Positions 26,652 to 35,446 of a stretch of DNA of 64,000 bases are shown piece by piece. Position numbers and translations under genes: made by a program. The notes below the pieces were generated by a model that was not told where the DNA came from, made no database searches, and worked only from the letters and a program-made list of their open reading frames with translations. Positions within the stretch are counted from its first letter, which is position 1, and each line of letters begins with the position of its first letter. The stretch comes from Porphyrobacter sp. HT-58-2 (GTDB lineage Bacteria > Pseudomonadota > Alphaproteobacteria > Sphingomonadales > Sphingomonadaceae). Location: NCBI RefSeq assembly GCF_002952215.1, contig NZ_CP022600.1, forward strand, positions 372,001 to 436,000, given 5' to 3'.

Positions 26652-26682
26652 CTTATGCACCCTGTAGCAGCTACAGGGTCAA
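26652..26682 (-). promoter_or_regulatory. MerR-type promoter/operator with a perfect palindrome (upstream of DUF3703)
   Basis: The minus strand has -35 TTGACC (26677-26682) and -10 CATAAG (26652-26657) spaced by 19 bases. Overlapping the spacer is the palindrome ACCCTGTAG-CAG-CTACAGGGT (26659-26679), a typical CadR/PbrR operator with perfect arms. It drives the DUF3703 gene and probably autoregulates the divergent regulator. Confidence 0.82.
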
Positions 26683-26685
26683 GCG

Positions 26686-27108
26686 ATGAAAATCGGCGAA
26701 CTATCGAAGGCCACCGGCACCAATGTCGAAACCATCCGGTATTACGAGCGGATCGGGCTGCTGCCGCCACCACCGCGCACATCAGGCAATTACCGCTCTT
26801 ACGGGCTATCGGAACGTCAGCGACTTTCTTTCATCCGCCATTCGCGCGATCTGGGGTTCACTATCGAGGACATCCGCTCGCTGCTCGATTTGTCCGATCA
26901 TCCAGACCGCGACTGCCAGGCGGGTGACCTTATCGCCTCTCGCCAACTCGCGCAGGTTGAAGCCAAAATTTTCCAGCTCACTGCTTTGCGGGACGAATTG
27001 AGCAGGATTATTGGCCGCTGTCGTGGGGGCCTTTCCATCGACTGCCGGGTAATCGCTGCGTTAGCGAAACATGAGCTGTGTGACGGCGACCACCGTTCCG
27101 ACTGTTGA
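26686..27108 (+). CDS. CadR/PbrR-like MerR family metal regulator
   Basis: The 140-residue protein has a MerR HTH (MKIGELSKATGTNVETIRYY). Metal cysteines match Pb/Cd regulators: one in DRDCQAG near residue 80, and two in GRCRGGLSIDCRV near 112-119. The tail CDGDHRSDC adds further Cys and His as in CadR. Its operator lies directly upstream, between it and the divergent DUF3703 gene. It probably activates the promoter in response to Cd, Pb or Zn. The czc, CDF and ATPase genes are on the other side, and no similar operator was seen before them. Confidence 0.85.
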   Translation: MKIGELSKATGTNVETIRYYERIGLLPPPPRTSGNYRSYGLSERQRLSFIRHSRDLGFTIEDIRSLLDLSDHPDRDCQAGDLIASRQLAQVEAKIFQLTALRDELSRIIGRCRGGLSIDCRVIAALAKHELCDGDHRSDC

Positions 27109-27167
27109 AGGGCTGTGGCAAGCGTGCGGGCCCAATCGATAACTAAGTGTGCGCCCCCTGCCGTCAC

Positions 27168-28445
27168 TCACCACTGGAACGCAAGCGATGCCCTCACCGC
27201 GCGGCTTTCGATAGCGGAGAGGCTTTCATCGTCGTTCGCGTCCCACCCTCGGTTGTCGAGCAGGTTTGATCCGGCGATACGCAGGGTGGGTGCAGTCTCG
27301 CCCTCGCCCAGCGCCCAAGTGATGCCGAGCGACAGGTCGGTGCGCGCCGGGATGATGGCGGTGCCGTCGCGCCGGGCAGGGGCGTTGCCGAGCAGATATG
27401 CGCCCGCATCGACCGCAAGGCGCGGTGTCGCTTGCCACTGGGCGTTGACCGAACCACGCCAGCGCGGCTGGTTCACCACCTCGGCGCGAAGACCGCTCGC
27501 TTCGGTAATGATCGCATCGAGATAGAGCGCCCCCGCAACCACCTGCACCGGGCCGAGGGGCGCGACCAGTGAGGCCTCGATCCCCCGGTGCCTGCGGGTG
27601 CCGTTCAGCAGCCACACGCCCGCGTTGTCGAACCCCGGCGCGCCCTTGGTGATGTCGAAGCCGGAGACCAGCAGCGTTGCCTCGGGCGTGATCCGCCACT
27701 TGGCCCCGACCTCACGCTGAGTGGCGCGCAAGGCGGGCAGCGTCTCGTTGGCGTTGACCGCGATGGCAGGCGCGGTGCCGCTTTCCTCCAGCCCCGTGAC
27801 CCACGCGCCATAGACCGAGATTTCATCGGCCAGCGCCACTGTGGCGGCGAGGTGCCCGGCCCACTCGCGGTCAGTGCGCGGGGCAGCGCTGGTGCCGGTG
27901 GGGGTGTAGGCCTTCGTGTAATGCACCCGCTGGACACTGCCCGAGACCAGCAACCACTTGGCAAGCGGATAGCTGGCCGAGGCGGCAAGGCGCCCCTCGC
28001 GGATCGCATCGCGCGCGGCGATGGTATCAGGCGCGCCGGGATCGGCGATGGCGAGCGGCTCACCGATGGTGACGTTCCCCCCGGTATCGTCGCGCGCGTC
28101 CGACAGGTCGGAGCGTTGATCGCGGCCAATCACGGCAAAGCTCACTCGCGCCGGTCCGTAGGGCGCGTTCCATTGGCGTTCGAGCAGGCCCTCGCCCGAG
28201 ACTGCGCGCCCGTTGGTCTCGCCAAAGGCGCTGGCATTGATCGTCCCCACCCCGTCTGCGCTGACATTGTCGAGGAAGACGAAAGCCTCGCGGTCGGTGG
28301 CGAAGGTGCCGTAGGCAAGCGCAGCCCTAGCGCGCCAGCCATCGCCCAGCGCGCGTTCGGCTGCGCCCCAGCTCAACGTCTCCCAGCCCTTGGTGCGCGC
28401 CCAGTCCGGGGCGGCGGCGGTGTCGGGGGCAAAGGTGGGCGTCAC
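27168..28445 (-). pseudogene. TonB-dependent receptor, N-terminally truncated by the Tn3 insertion
   Basis: These 425 residues are the C-terminal beta-barrel of a TonB-dependent outer-membrane receptor: strands such as GTRRHRGIEASLVAPLGPVQ and VNQPRWRGSVNAQWQATPRL, and the last strand AVRASLAFQW ending in Trp. The signal peptide, TonB box and plug are missing. The frame runs straight into the inverted end of the Tn3-family transposon (28438-28484), so the transposon probably removed or displaced the 5' half. No second piece of the receptor occurs on the other flank. It was likely a siderophore or metal-chelate receptor. Confidence 0.85.
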
Positions 28446-28484
28446 CTCAAGGTTTGTTCGCCAGACAACGATTTCTCGGACATA
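28438..28484. repeat. Left terminal inverted repeat of the mer transposon
   Basis: Read outward on the minus strand, this starts TATGTCCGAGAAATCGTTGT and ends CTTGAGGTGACGCC. It pairs with 34998-35044 with about seven mismatches over 47 bases. The 14-base outer part is identical in both. It lies inside the open frame of the truncated TonB receptor. Confidence 0.8.
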
Positions 28485-28497
28485 AGCGGAACATGGG

Positions 28498-31467
28498 CTA
28501 CGCTAAACGCTTCAACCGCGCCATTGGCTCGTTGAGTGGGTGGAATTCACCTGCTGGAAGTCGCCTGGCCTGCTCCCAGAGGTAATCGCCGGTCAGACTG
28601 ATGTGCGCCCAGCCCATCGGAGAAAGGTGCGCAAGCAGTGCCGCATCGAACGTCGTGCCGACAGCGTTGAGGTGCTGGGCGGCCCGGTCGAGATAGACCG
28701 TGTTCCAGTAGGAAATCGCCGCAATCAGCAGGTTCAGCCCAGATGCGCGAAATTCCTGATTTTCCAGCGAGCGATCGGTGAACCGACCCTGCCGGTTGGT
28801 ATAGATGGCGGCGGCAAGCGTGTGCCTCGCCTCGCCTTTGTTGAGACCGGCCTGACAGGCACGTCGCAGTTCCGGTTGTTCAAGCCAATCGAGCGTGAAC
28901 AAAGTGCGCTCGATACGGCCCAGTTCAGCCAATGCAAAATCCAGCCTGTTCTGGCGTTTGTAGGCGGCAAGTTTTCGCAAGATTACTGACGGCGCCACCG
29001 TGCCATCCTTGATTGAGGCGACAATCCTGACGATGTCATCCCAATCGGCCTCGATCGCTGCCGTTTTGATGGTGCGGCCCATCAGATTTTCGATGCCCTT
29101 GTATGTCGATGGCGCAGCGATCGAACCCAGCTTGCGGTCGCCAATATCGCGCAGCCGGGGCGCGAAGCGGAACCCGAGTAGGTGGCAGAGTGCGAAAACA
29201 TGATCGGTGGCGCCGCCGGTATCGGTATAGTGCTCATGCAACGGAAGGTTGCCGGCGCCCAGGACAAGCCCGTCGAGCACGTAAGGCGCTTCACCTGCCG
29301 TCGCGGACATGATCCGTGATCCGAATGATGCGAAGTGATCGGAAAGGTGAGAATAGATTTTCACGCCAGGTTCGGCGCCATATTTGGCATTGACGTCCGC
29401 CGCCCCTGAACGGCTCCGCCCCGACCGGAAGAACTGGCCATCGGACGACGAACTGGTGCCAGCGCCCCAATGCCGCGCGAAGGGTAATTCGTGATGGGCT
29501 GAGATGATCATGGCCAGCGCGGCCTGATAGTTCTCGGGTGAAAGATACCAGTTGTGGGTCCATGCGAGTTGGGCATAGCTGACGCCTTCGCTGGCATTGG
29601 CCATCCGCTCCAGCCCGAGGTTGGTGCCATCAGCCAGAATTGCGGCGAGTACCGTGCTGGGGTTGTCGTGCTCCTTGCCTGAGCGCAGGTCACGGAATGC
29701 GTTCAAAAAACCAGTGCGTTCGGCGACTTCAAGCAGCAGCTCGGTGATGCGCACGCGGGGAAGCAGGGTATCGAGCTTGCGATCGAGGGCTTCAGCTTCC
29801 GGTGGGGTGACAGGCGGCATTTGCTGAAGCTTGAGCCGGTCTCGTTCGAGCGACACTCCCTCAAGCTTGTTTGTTTTCAACTGCTTGGCAAATCGGCGCA
29901 GCCGCCAGTCAAGATTTCGTGCCCGGTCAGCGAGGTAGGATGCAGCATTTGAATCGAACGGAAGCACATCCGCCACTTTGGCGGCGTCGCGCCGACCCAG
30001 CAAATAGGCATCGAAGCGCTGATAGTTGCGGGTTCCCTCGATCCATACATCACCGGCGCGCAAACGATCACGCAAGGTTGCCATGATCGCAATTTCATAA
30101 CGTCGGCGGTCGATACGGCCGCTTTCGGTGATGAGACGCTTCCACTGCCGATTGGGGAATGGCAGTGGAACGCCATCGGGAAGGTCGCGCGACTTTCGTG
30201 TGTTCGCATCGCGAATGACATCGATGGCTTTGATCAGTGCCGTCCCTGTTCCAGACGCCTTGAAGGTGAAGGCGTCCAGAAATGCCGGGCTGAAACGCCG
30301 TAGCGTGGCGTAACGCTCGGTTGCCGTTACCAGTGCGTCCTCGCCGGCAAGATCAGCAAGGGCATCTACTTGGGCCTTTGCCGCAACAAGCCGGTGCCAG
30401 CCCACCGCTTCGTCAATCAATTCGAGCGGATCGCCGCCATTCTGGACAGCCTCATCAAGTGCTGTAATCGTGGCGCCAAACAGCCGCATGAGTTGCCCCA
30501 CCGACTGAATACTATCTTGGTAGCGACGCTCGCGCCCACGCCGCGCGCGCGTGAACATGCCGCCGATAAGTCGGTCAAACATTTGGATCGCGCCATCGGC
30601 AAGTCTGGCCTCAAGGTCGATCACTGCGGCCGTCAACGTCGCCCGCCTGCGATTGACGCTGTAATCCGAAAGCAGGAATGCCGGTGCCACGCCGCCCTCG
30701 CGGACAAATTGGGCAAAGCGGAATTCCGGAATGGCGCCCCCAACTACCGGGTGGATACCTATGCCGCGAACATAGCGCAGGCGCTCAAGCAAGCCATTGA
30801 TATTGGCCGCAGTCGGGGCTTCTTCGAAATTACGCAACCACGCCAGCGGTGTCATGCCGAAATCCGGGTTGTTGATTACGAGTTCGTCTAGTCGTGTCAG
30901 TCCAGCAGAGCTGAGGCCTTCGACGATTGCGGCTGCGGCAGCTTTGCGTGCGCGTGCCCGGCCAGCAAGACCGGCGCGTTCCAGTGTGTCGCCTGACGGA
31001 AGAATGAACCGCTCACCCTTCAGGCCAACCATGAGGGCGCGAACAATCGGTTCACCTCTGTCTGTATACTCGGCGGCTTGCGCGGCAAGATTCAGGGCAA
31101 GTGCCAGGTCGCCGCGTCGAAACGGGCGTATGCCAAGATAACGCGCCACGAGATCGGCATGATCGGTACGGGTTTGCGCGCGCTGACCATATGCAGAGAA
31201 GGAGGAAGGATCGACGAATAACTGTGCCGCGAGGTACTGAAGAATGACGTCGGGAAGCCCGATCTCGGGTTGCAGACCAAAGCCGGGATGTCGCATCAAA
31301 GCGATTTGTGCAGCCAGACCGAGGCGATTTGCTGGACCATAGCGGCGCCCAACCAATTCAACATCTTCCGCAGAAAGGGTATAATGCCCAATGATCGCGG
31401 TTTCTTGGACAGGAGGATCGAACAGGCGCCGGCGCTCGTCTCCGGTCAGAAGTCGGCGTCGTGCCAT
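28498..31467 (-). CDS. tnpA: Tn3-family transposase TnpA
   Basis: The 989-residue protein starts at ATG 31467 behind GGGAGAG. The frame is open further upstream, but the segment MARRRLLTGDERRRLFDPP is the normal family N-terminus. The catalytic domain shows ILADGTNLGLERMANAS (first Asp) and EHYTDTGGATDHVFALCHLL (second Asp), with the typical C-terminal AAISYWNTVYLDRA and LSPMGWAHISLTGDYLW. It carries out replicative transposition with the inverted ends, producing cointegrates resolved by TnpR. Length fits the family and the gene looks intact. Confidence 0.95.
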   Translation of the reverse strand: MARRRLLTGDERRRLFDPPVQETAIIGHYTLSAEDVELVGRRYGPANRLGLAAQIALMRHPGFGLQPEIGLPDVILQYLAAQLFVDPSSFSAYGQRAQTRTDHADLVARYLGIRPFRRGDLALALNLAAQAAEYTDRGEPIVRALMVGLKGERFILPSGDTLERAGLAGRARARKAAAAAIVEGLSSAGLTRLDELVINNPDFGMTPLAWLRNFEEAPTAANINGLLERLRYVRGIGIHPVVGGAIPEFRFAQFVREGGVAPAFLLSDYSVNRRRATLTAAVIDLEARLADGAIQMFDRLIGGMFTRARRGRERRYQDSIQSVGQLMRLFGATITALDEAVQNGGDPLELIDEAVGWHRLVAAKAQVDALADLAGEDALVTATERYATLRRFSPAFLDAFTFKASGTGTALIKAIDVIRDANTRKSRDLPDGVPLPFPNRQWKRLITESGRIDRRRYEIAIMATLRDRLRAGDVWIEGTRNYQRFDAYLLGRRDAAKVADVLPFDSNAASYLADRARNLDWRLRRFAKQLKTNKLEGVSLERDRLKLQQMPPVTPPEAEALDRKLDTLLPRVRITELLLEVAERTGFLNAFRDLRSGKEHDNPSTVLAAILADGTNLGLERMANASEGVSYAQLAWTHNWYLSPENYQAALAMIISAHHELPFARHWGAGTSSSSDGQFFRSGRSRSGAADVNAKYGAEPGVKIYSHLSDHFASFGSRIMSATAGEAPYVLDGLVLGAGNLPLHEHYTDTGGATDHVFALCHLLGFRFAPRLRDIGDRKLGSIAAPSTYKGIENLMGRTIKTAAIEADWDDIVRIVASIKDGTVAPSVILRKLAAYKRQNRLDFALAELGRIERTLFTLDWLEQPELRRACQAGLNKGEARHTLAAAIYTNRQGRFTDRSLENQEFRASGLNLLIAAISYWNTVYLDRAAQHLNAVGTTFDAALLAHLSPMGWAHISLTGDYLWEQARRLPAGEFHPLNEPMARLKRLA

Positions 31468-31558
31468 TTTGCTCTCCCGCTGAGGCGAATAACAAAATTG
31501 ACACCAAAGCGGCTTGCACTGGAGGGAGGCCATTCGTTGCCGGTTGATCCCCGAGCAA

Positions 31559-32977
31559 TCACCCGGCGCAGCAAGACAGTTTGGCGACATCCTTATCAAA
31601 CGTTTGGGCCGCCAGTTTGAGGCCTTCCACAGTGGTCAGGTAAGGAAATATCGTTGCACCCAATTCCAGGGTGGTCATGCCGTGTTTGATCGCCAGCACC
31701 AGTGTCTGGATCGAATCCGCGCCTTCGGGTGCCATGATCTGGCCGCCCAGCAAACGGTCGTTCGCCTTGTCGGCAATCAGTTTGATGAGACCCCGCGTAT
31801 CGCGTGCTGCCAGTGCCCTTGGCACAGCATCGAGCGGGAGCAGCGAAACCTTGATGTCCAGGCCTTGCGCCCGTGCTGTCGTTTCAGTGAGGCCGGCGCT
31901 GGCGACTTGCGGGTCGGTGAAGACGACGGATGGCATGGAGGAATTGTCGTAGCGGTATTGGTTGCCCGTCACCGCGTTGCGCGCGGCCAGTTTTGCGCCA
32001 TAGGCGGCCATGTAGACGAACTGGTCCCGTCCCGTTACATCGCCCGCCGCGTAAATGCCTGGAACCGACGTTTCGAGGTGGTCATCGACGACGATTCCAC
32101 CATTACGGGCAAGCACTATGCCGCGCTCCTCCAGCCCAAGCCCGTCGCTATTGGGTCGGCGTCCGGTGGCGATGAGCACCTGTTCCGCCGCGACTGTGTC
32201 ACAATGCCCCTCGCAGGTCAATTCGACCCCGCTCTGTGTTTGGGCGATACGCTGATAGCCGACACCTGCGCAAACCCGCACGCCCTCGGCTTCCAAATAG
32301 TTTTTCAGCGCGGCACTCACTTCCGGGTCCATTTCGGGGAGCAGGCGGCTTCGGCAGCAGATGGTGACATCAACGCCCAGACGCGAAAACATCTGTCCCA
32401 GTTCTACCCCGATCACCCCGCCACCGATCACCAGCAGCGATTTGGGCAAGCGATCCAGCGCCAGCGCCGATGTGCTGGTTAGGTAGGGCACGCTGTCCAT
32501 CCCCGGAATCGGCGGCACGGCGGCGTGCGCACCCATCGCCAATATGACCTTGCCGACCTTCATGGGCGCATCGCCGACAATCAGCGCACCATCGGCAAAG
32601 CGTGCCTTGCCCTCGATATAGCTCACACCGTCATAGGCGGGCAGCAGATCGACATATTTTTTTTGGCGCAGCGTCGTGACAAGATCGTCCTTCGACGCCG
32701 CCAATACGGACCAGTCATCCATCTGGACAGCGCCCCCAAGGCCGGGAAAGCGCGCGGCGGCAAGCCCACCATGCACCGCTTCGGCGGCGCGGATCAGCGT
32801 CTTGGAAGGAACGCAGCCAACATTGACACAGGTGCCGCCAATCGTGCCGTGACCGACGAGCGCCACTTTCGCGCCCAGATCGGCAGCGGCGATCGCGGCG
32901 GAGAACCCGGCAGAACCCGCGCCGATGACGGCCACGTCAAATCCTTCCTGCCCGGGGCGGTTGCAACAGTCGTTCAT
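31559..32977 (-). CDS. merA: Mercuric reductase MerA
   Basis: The 472-residue flavoprotein reduces Hg(II) to Hg(0) with NADPH in the cytoplasm. It has the FAD motif GAGSAGFSAAIAA, the redox disulphide GGTCVNVGCVPSKT near residue 47-60, the NADPH motif VIGGGVIGVELGQMF, and the C-terminal vicinal pair SCCAG used to receive Hg. The N-terminal HMA domain of Tn501 MerA is absent; instead the protein begins MNDCCN, which offers a CC pair at the other end. It forms an operon with merP and merT from the promoter at 33787-33817. Confidence 0.95.
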   Translation of the reverse strand: MNDCCNRPGQEGFDVAVIGAGSAGFSAAIAAADLGAKVALVGHGTIGGTCVNVGCVPSKTLIRAAEAVHGGLAAARFPGLGGAVQMDDWSVLAASKDDLVTTLRQKKYVDLLPAYDGVSYIEGKARFADGALIVGDAPMKVGKVILAMGAHAAVPPIPGMDSVPYLTSTSALALDRLPKSLLVIGGGVIGVELGQMFSRLGVDVTICCRSRLLPEMDPEVSAALKNYLEAEGVRVCAGVGYQRIAQTQSGVELTCEGHCDTVAAEQVLIATGRRPNSDGLGLEERGIVLARNGGIVVDDHLETSVPGIYAAGDVTGRDQFVYMAAYGAKLAARNAVTGNQYRYDNSSMPSVVFTDPQVASAGLTETTARAQGLDIKVSLLPLDAVPRALAARDTRGLIKLIADKANDRLLGGQIMAPEGADSIQTLVLAIKHGMTTLELGATIFPYLTTVEGLKLAAQTFDKDVAKLSCCAG

Positions 32978-33014
32978 TGCTTATCGCTTTCTTGAGGCGC
33001 TGGCGGCGCCCCGC

Positions 33015-33344
33015 TCAGTTTTGAATAGCGCGCGCCGGATAACCCGCGTTGGTTGATGCAGCGGCAATCGCAGCAGCATTGGTGCGGCGCGGGTTATAGG
33101 TTGCGCGCGCGGTCTTGGCTGCGAAATCGACCGTGACCGCCGTTACCCCGGCGACGCCTTCCATCGCCTTCTTCACGGTGATCGGGCAGGTGGCGCAGGT
33201 CATGTTCTCTATGGCAAAGGTGGTTTGCTTCTGAGCGGTTGCGGTAGCCGCGGGGCGATCTTGCGCCGTGCCACTAACTGCATAGGCGACCCCGCCGCCA
33301 GCCATAGCCAGCACGGCCATAGCGATACATACTGTCTTTTTCAT
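33015..33344 (-). CDS. merP: Periplasmic mercury-binding protein MerP
   Basis: The 109-residue precursor has a signal peptide (CIAMAVLAMAGGGVAYA) and an HMA domain with MTCATCPITVKKAM, the CxxC mercury site. The linker between signal and domain is Ala/Thr-rich and a little longer than in Tn501 MerP. It scavenges Hg(II) in the periplasm and hands it to MerT. It lies between merT and merA. Confidence 0.93.
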   Translation of the reverse strand: MKKTVCIAMAVLAMAGGGVAYAVSGTAQDRPAATATAQKQTTFAIENMTCATCPITVKKAMEGVAGVTAVTVDFAAKTARATYNPRRTNAAAIAAASTNAGYPARAIQN

Positions 33345-33356
33345 GGGTATTTCCTT

Positions 33357-33752
33357 TCAATAGAACCAGGGTGCCCACCAGTCGATGGTGAGCGCCAGGA
33401 TGGCGACGGCAAGGCCCAGCCACAGCACCGCCTTGGTGGTCCAAGCCGATTGTGGACGAGCGCAGTAGGAACCGTCTTCACAGGGCGGTTTCGGCTTGAA
33501 ATAGACATGCCAGAAGCCGTAGCCGAGCAGCGCGAGCGTTACGCCTGCGACATAGGGCTTGTAAGGTTCGAGCGCCGTCAGGTTGGCGATCCACGCGCCG
33601 GAAATTCCGAGCATAACCAACAGTAGCGGGACGACGCAGCAAGCCGAGGCGAGCCCCGCGCCGATCAATGCGCCCGCCGCAACCCAGTTTGCCTGCTTCG
33701 GCTCGTGGTTTTCGGTGAGGGCTGGCTGTCCCGCTTCCGGCGTTGAGACCAT
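33357..33752 (-). CDS. merT: Mercury transport protein MerT
   Basis: From ATG 33752 the protein has 131 residues with three membrane segments. The first holds ASACCVVPLLL with the vicinal Cys pair; the loop between the second and third contains CEDGSYC. These are the MerT signatures. The frame continues upstream to 33896 but that part crosses the promoter and merR start. MerT carries Hg(II) inward to MerA. It is the first gene of the mer operon. Confidence 0.92.
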   Translation of the reverse strand: MVSTPEAGQPALTENHEPKQANWVAAGALIGAGLASACCVVPLLLVMLGISGAWIANLTALEPYKPYVAGVTLALLGYGFWHVYFKPKPPCEDGSYCARPQSAWTTKAVLWLGLAVAILALTIDWWAPWFY

Positions 33753-33786
33753 GGCTTGAATCCCTTGTTCCAACTGAGTGATTCGC

Positions 33787-33817
33787 AGTGTAGGCTCTGT
33801 AGCCACTACAGACTCAA
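33787..33817 (-). promoter_or_regulatory. mer operon promoter/operator
   Basis: The minus strand has -35 TTGAGT (33812-33817) and -10 TACACT (33787-33792), spaced by 19 bases, with the palindromic CTGTAGTGGCTACAG in the spacer. This is the standard MerR architecture and directs merT-merP-merA. merR is divergent. Confidence 0.85.
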
Positions 33818-33828
33818 GAGGTATTTTC

Positions 33829-34251
33829 ATGGAGCAACAGGTCGGCATCTTGCGTGCCCAGCTTGCCCGGAAAACAGGCTGCAATCTCGAAACCATCCGC
33901 TATTACGAGAAGGTGGGATTGCTGCCGGGGCCGCCTCGCAGTTCCAACGGCTACCGCGTCTATTCGCCGGAACTGGTGCAAAGGTTGCAGTTCATCCTGC
34001 GCGCGCGCGACCTTGGCTATGCAATGGATGAGATACGGTCATTGTTGTCGCTCACCGATACCGGTGCACAAACCTGCGCGGAGGTTATGGCGAGAACCGA
34101 ACTCCACCTTGAAGATGTCCGCCGCCGCATTGCAGATTTGCAGAAGATAGCGGTGACGCTGGCGACCACGTTAGCCAGATGCACTGGAGATGACGTTGCC
34201 GAATGTCCCCTCCTGGAAGCACTCCAGTTTTTACCCCATCAAGGCAATTGA
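33829..34251 (+). CDS. merR: Mercury-responsive regulator MerR
   Basis: The ATG at 33829 follows AAGAGGT and gives 140 residues. The HTH (TGCNLETIRYYEKVGLLP) and the three mercury cysteines are all present: QTCAEV at the start of the dimerisation helix, ARCTGDD, and AECPLLEAL. An upstream in-frame ATG at 33778 would overlap the operator and is less likely. It activates the divergent mer promoter with Hg(II) and represses it without. Confidence 0.93.
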   Translation: MEQQVGILRAQLARKTGCNLETIRYYEKVGLLPGPPRSSNGYRVYSPELVQRLQFILRARDLGYAMDEIRSLLSLTDTGAQTCAEVMARTELHLEDVRRRIADLQKIAVTLATTLARCTGDDVAECPLLEALQFLPHQGN

Positions 34252-34421
34252 CGCCATCTTTGAGGGATTTGATTTTGTGATGTCAGCTTGGAGTATAGCC
34301 TAACCGGACGTCAGGGCGCTACCGCGGTTTCTGTCAGATTAGGGTACTAAACGGAATTTGTTGACGAATGTCGTTGCGTATCATAGATTTCAACCTGACA
34401 TTTTGATGGAGAGAGTGCGCA
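34252..34421. promoter_or_regulatory. Putative res site of the transposon
   Basis: The 170 bases between merR and tnpR carry several TGTCAG/CTGACA-type half sites (e.g. CTGTCAGATTAGGG near 34334 and CCTGACATTTTG near 34393). Tn3-family resolution sites usually lie directly upstream of tnpR. The subsites are not precisely mapped. Confidence 0.5.
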
Positions 34422-34982
34422 GTGAAGGGGCAACGGATCGGCTATGTCCGGGTCAGCACGTTCGATCAGAATGTGGATCGCCAATTGGAAGGTCAGTCGC
34501 TCGATCGGACCTTCACCGACAAGGCATCGGGCAAGGACGTCAACCGCCCCCAGCTTGAGGCTCTGCTCACTTTCGCCCGCGAAGGCGATACCGTCGTCGT
34601 CCACAGCATGGATCGGTTGGCCCGCAATCTGGATGACCTGCGCAAGCTGGTCCAAGGCCTCACCAAGCGAGGTATCCGGATCGAGTTTGAGAAGGAAAGC
34701 CTGTCCTTCTCGGGGGAGGACTCCCCGATGGCCAATCTGATGCTCTCGGTCATGGGTGCGTTTGCTGAGTTCGAGCGCGCCCTGATCCGCGAACGGCAAC
34801 GCGAAGGCATTGCGATCGCTCGGCAGCGCGGCGCCTATCGGGGGCGGAAACGGTCGCTCTCGGATGAGATGATTGCCGATCTGCACCGCCGCGTTGCCGC
34901 CGGTGAACGCAAGGCGACCATCGCGCGCGACATGGGCATCAGCCGCGAAACCCTCTACCAGTACCTTCGCGCCGCTGCCTGA
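34422..34982 (+). CDS. tnpR: Serine resolvase TnpR
   Basis: The 186-residue protein starts at GTG 34422 behind GGAGAGAG. It has the catalytic Ser in GYVRVSTFDQN, MDRLARNLDDLRKLV with the conserved Arg, GAFAEFERALIRERQREGI (E-helix) and a C-terminal HTH (RKATIARDMGISRETLYQYL). It resolves cointegrates at res. The stop is 16 bases from the right inverted repeat. Confidence 0.95.
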   Translation: MKGQRIGYVRVSTFDQNVDRQLEGQSLDRTFTDKASGKDVNRPQLEALLTFAREGDTVVVHSMDRLARNLDDLRKLVQGLTKRGIRIEFEKESLSFSGEDSPMANLMLSVMGAFAEFERALIRERQREGIAIARQRGAYRGRKRSLSDEMIADLHRRVAAGERKATIARDMGISRETLYQYLRAAA

Positions 34983-34997
34983 CACCAATGTTCACAT

Positions 34998-35044
34998 TAT
35001 GTCCGGAAAATCGTTGTTCAGCGTACAAAGCTTGAGGTGACGCC
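34998..35044. repeat. Right terminal inverted repeat of the mer transposon
   Basis: The repeat begins TATGTCCGGAAAATCGTTGT and ends CTTGAGGTGACGCC, matching the left repeat in inverse orientation with about seven mismatches. The last bases adjoin the IS5-type transposase fragment directly, so part of the match may belong to that gene. Confidence 0.78.
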
Positions 35045-35446
35045 ACCAAGCTCCACGCAAGGTGCGATGCCAGAGGTCTCCCGCTCGGCTTCGTGCTGAC
35101 ACCGGGACAGGCCCACGATGTGCAGGGCTTTGCTCCACTGTTCCGCATGATAACCGACCGGATCGAGGCCTTCTTGGCCGATCGGGGATACGATGCCGAT
35201 GCCATCCGCGAGGAGATCGAGGCGGCAGGCGTCGAGGCCGTGATCCCGGCCAAGGTCAACCGTCGTAACCCCGCTCCGCATGACCGCGCCAAATACAAAT
35301 GGCGAAACCTGATCGAGCGGCTGTTCAACAAACTCAAGAACTGGCGCAGGGTCGCGACACGCTACGACAAGACCAAGGAATCCTACCTCGGCTTCGTCGC
35401 GCTCGCCTCAGTCAAACTCTGGATACCCGTTGTCCACGAAACCTAG
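35045..35446 (+). pseudogene. IS5-family transposase, 5'-truncated
   Basis: Starting at the end of the mer transposon, 133 residues of the C-terminal half of an IS5-type (IS4/IS5 DDE) transposase are encoded: TKLHARCDARGLPLGFVL, TPGQAHDVQG, LADRGYDADAIREEI (second Asp region), YKWRNLIERLFNKLKNWRRV (the conserved glutamate) and the tail LASVKLWIPVVHET. No start codon or first Asp is present. The transposon probably inserted into the IS. The insertion element's own terminal repeat is not obvious. Confidence 0.85.

Larger units (their letters stand above)
28438..35044. mobile_element. Tn3-family mercury-resistance transposon
   Basis: About 6.6 kb framed by imperfect 47-bp inverted repeats (28438-28484 and 34998-35044). 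The tnpA stop lies 14 bases inside the left repeat and the tnpR stop 16 bases inside the right repeat. In between are a merA-merP-merT block, merR, and a putative res region. The flanking 5 bases differ (AAGGT left, ACCAA right) and the flanking genes differ too, so this copy has been rearranged after insertion or its exact ends are a few bases off. Confidence 0.88.
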
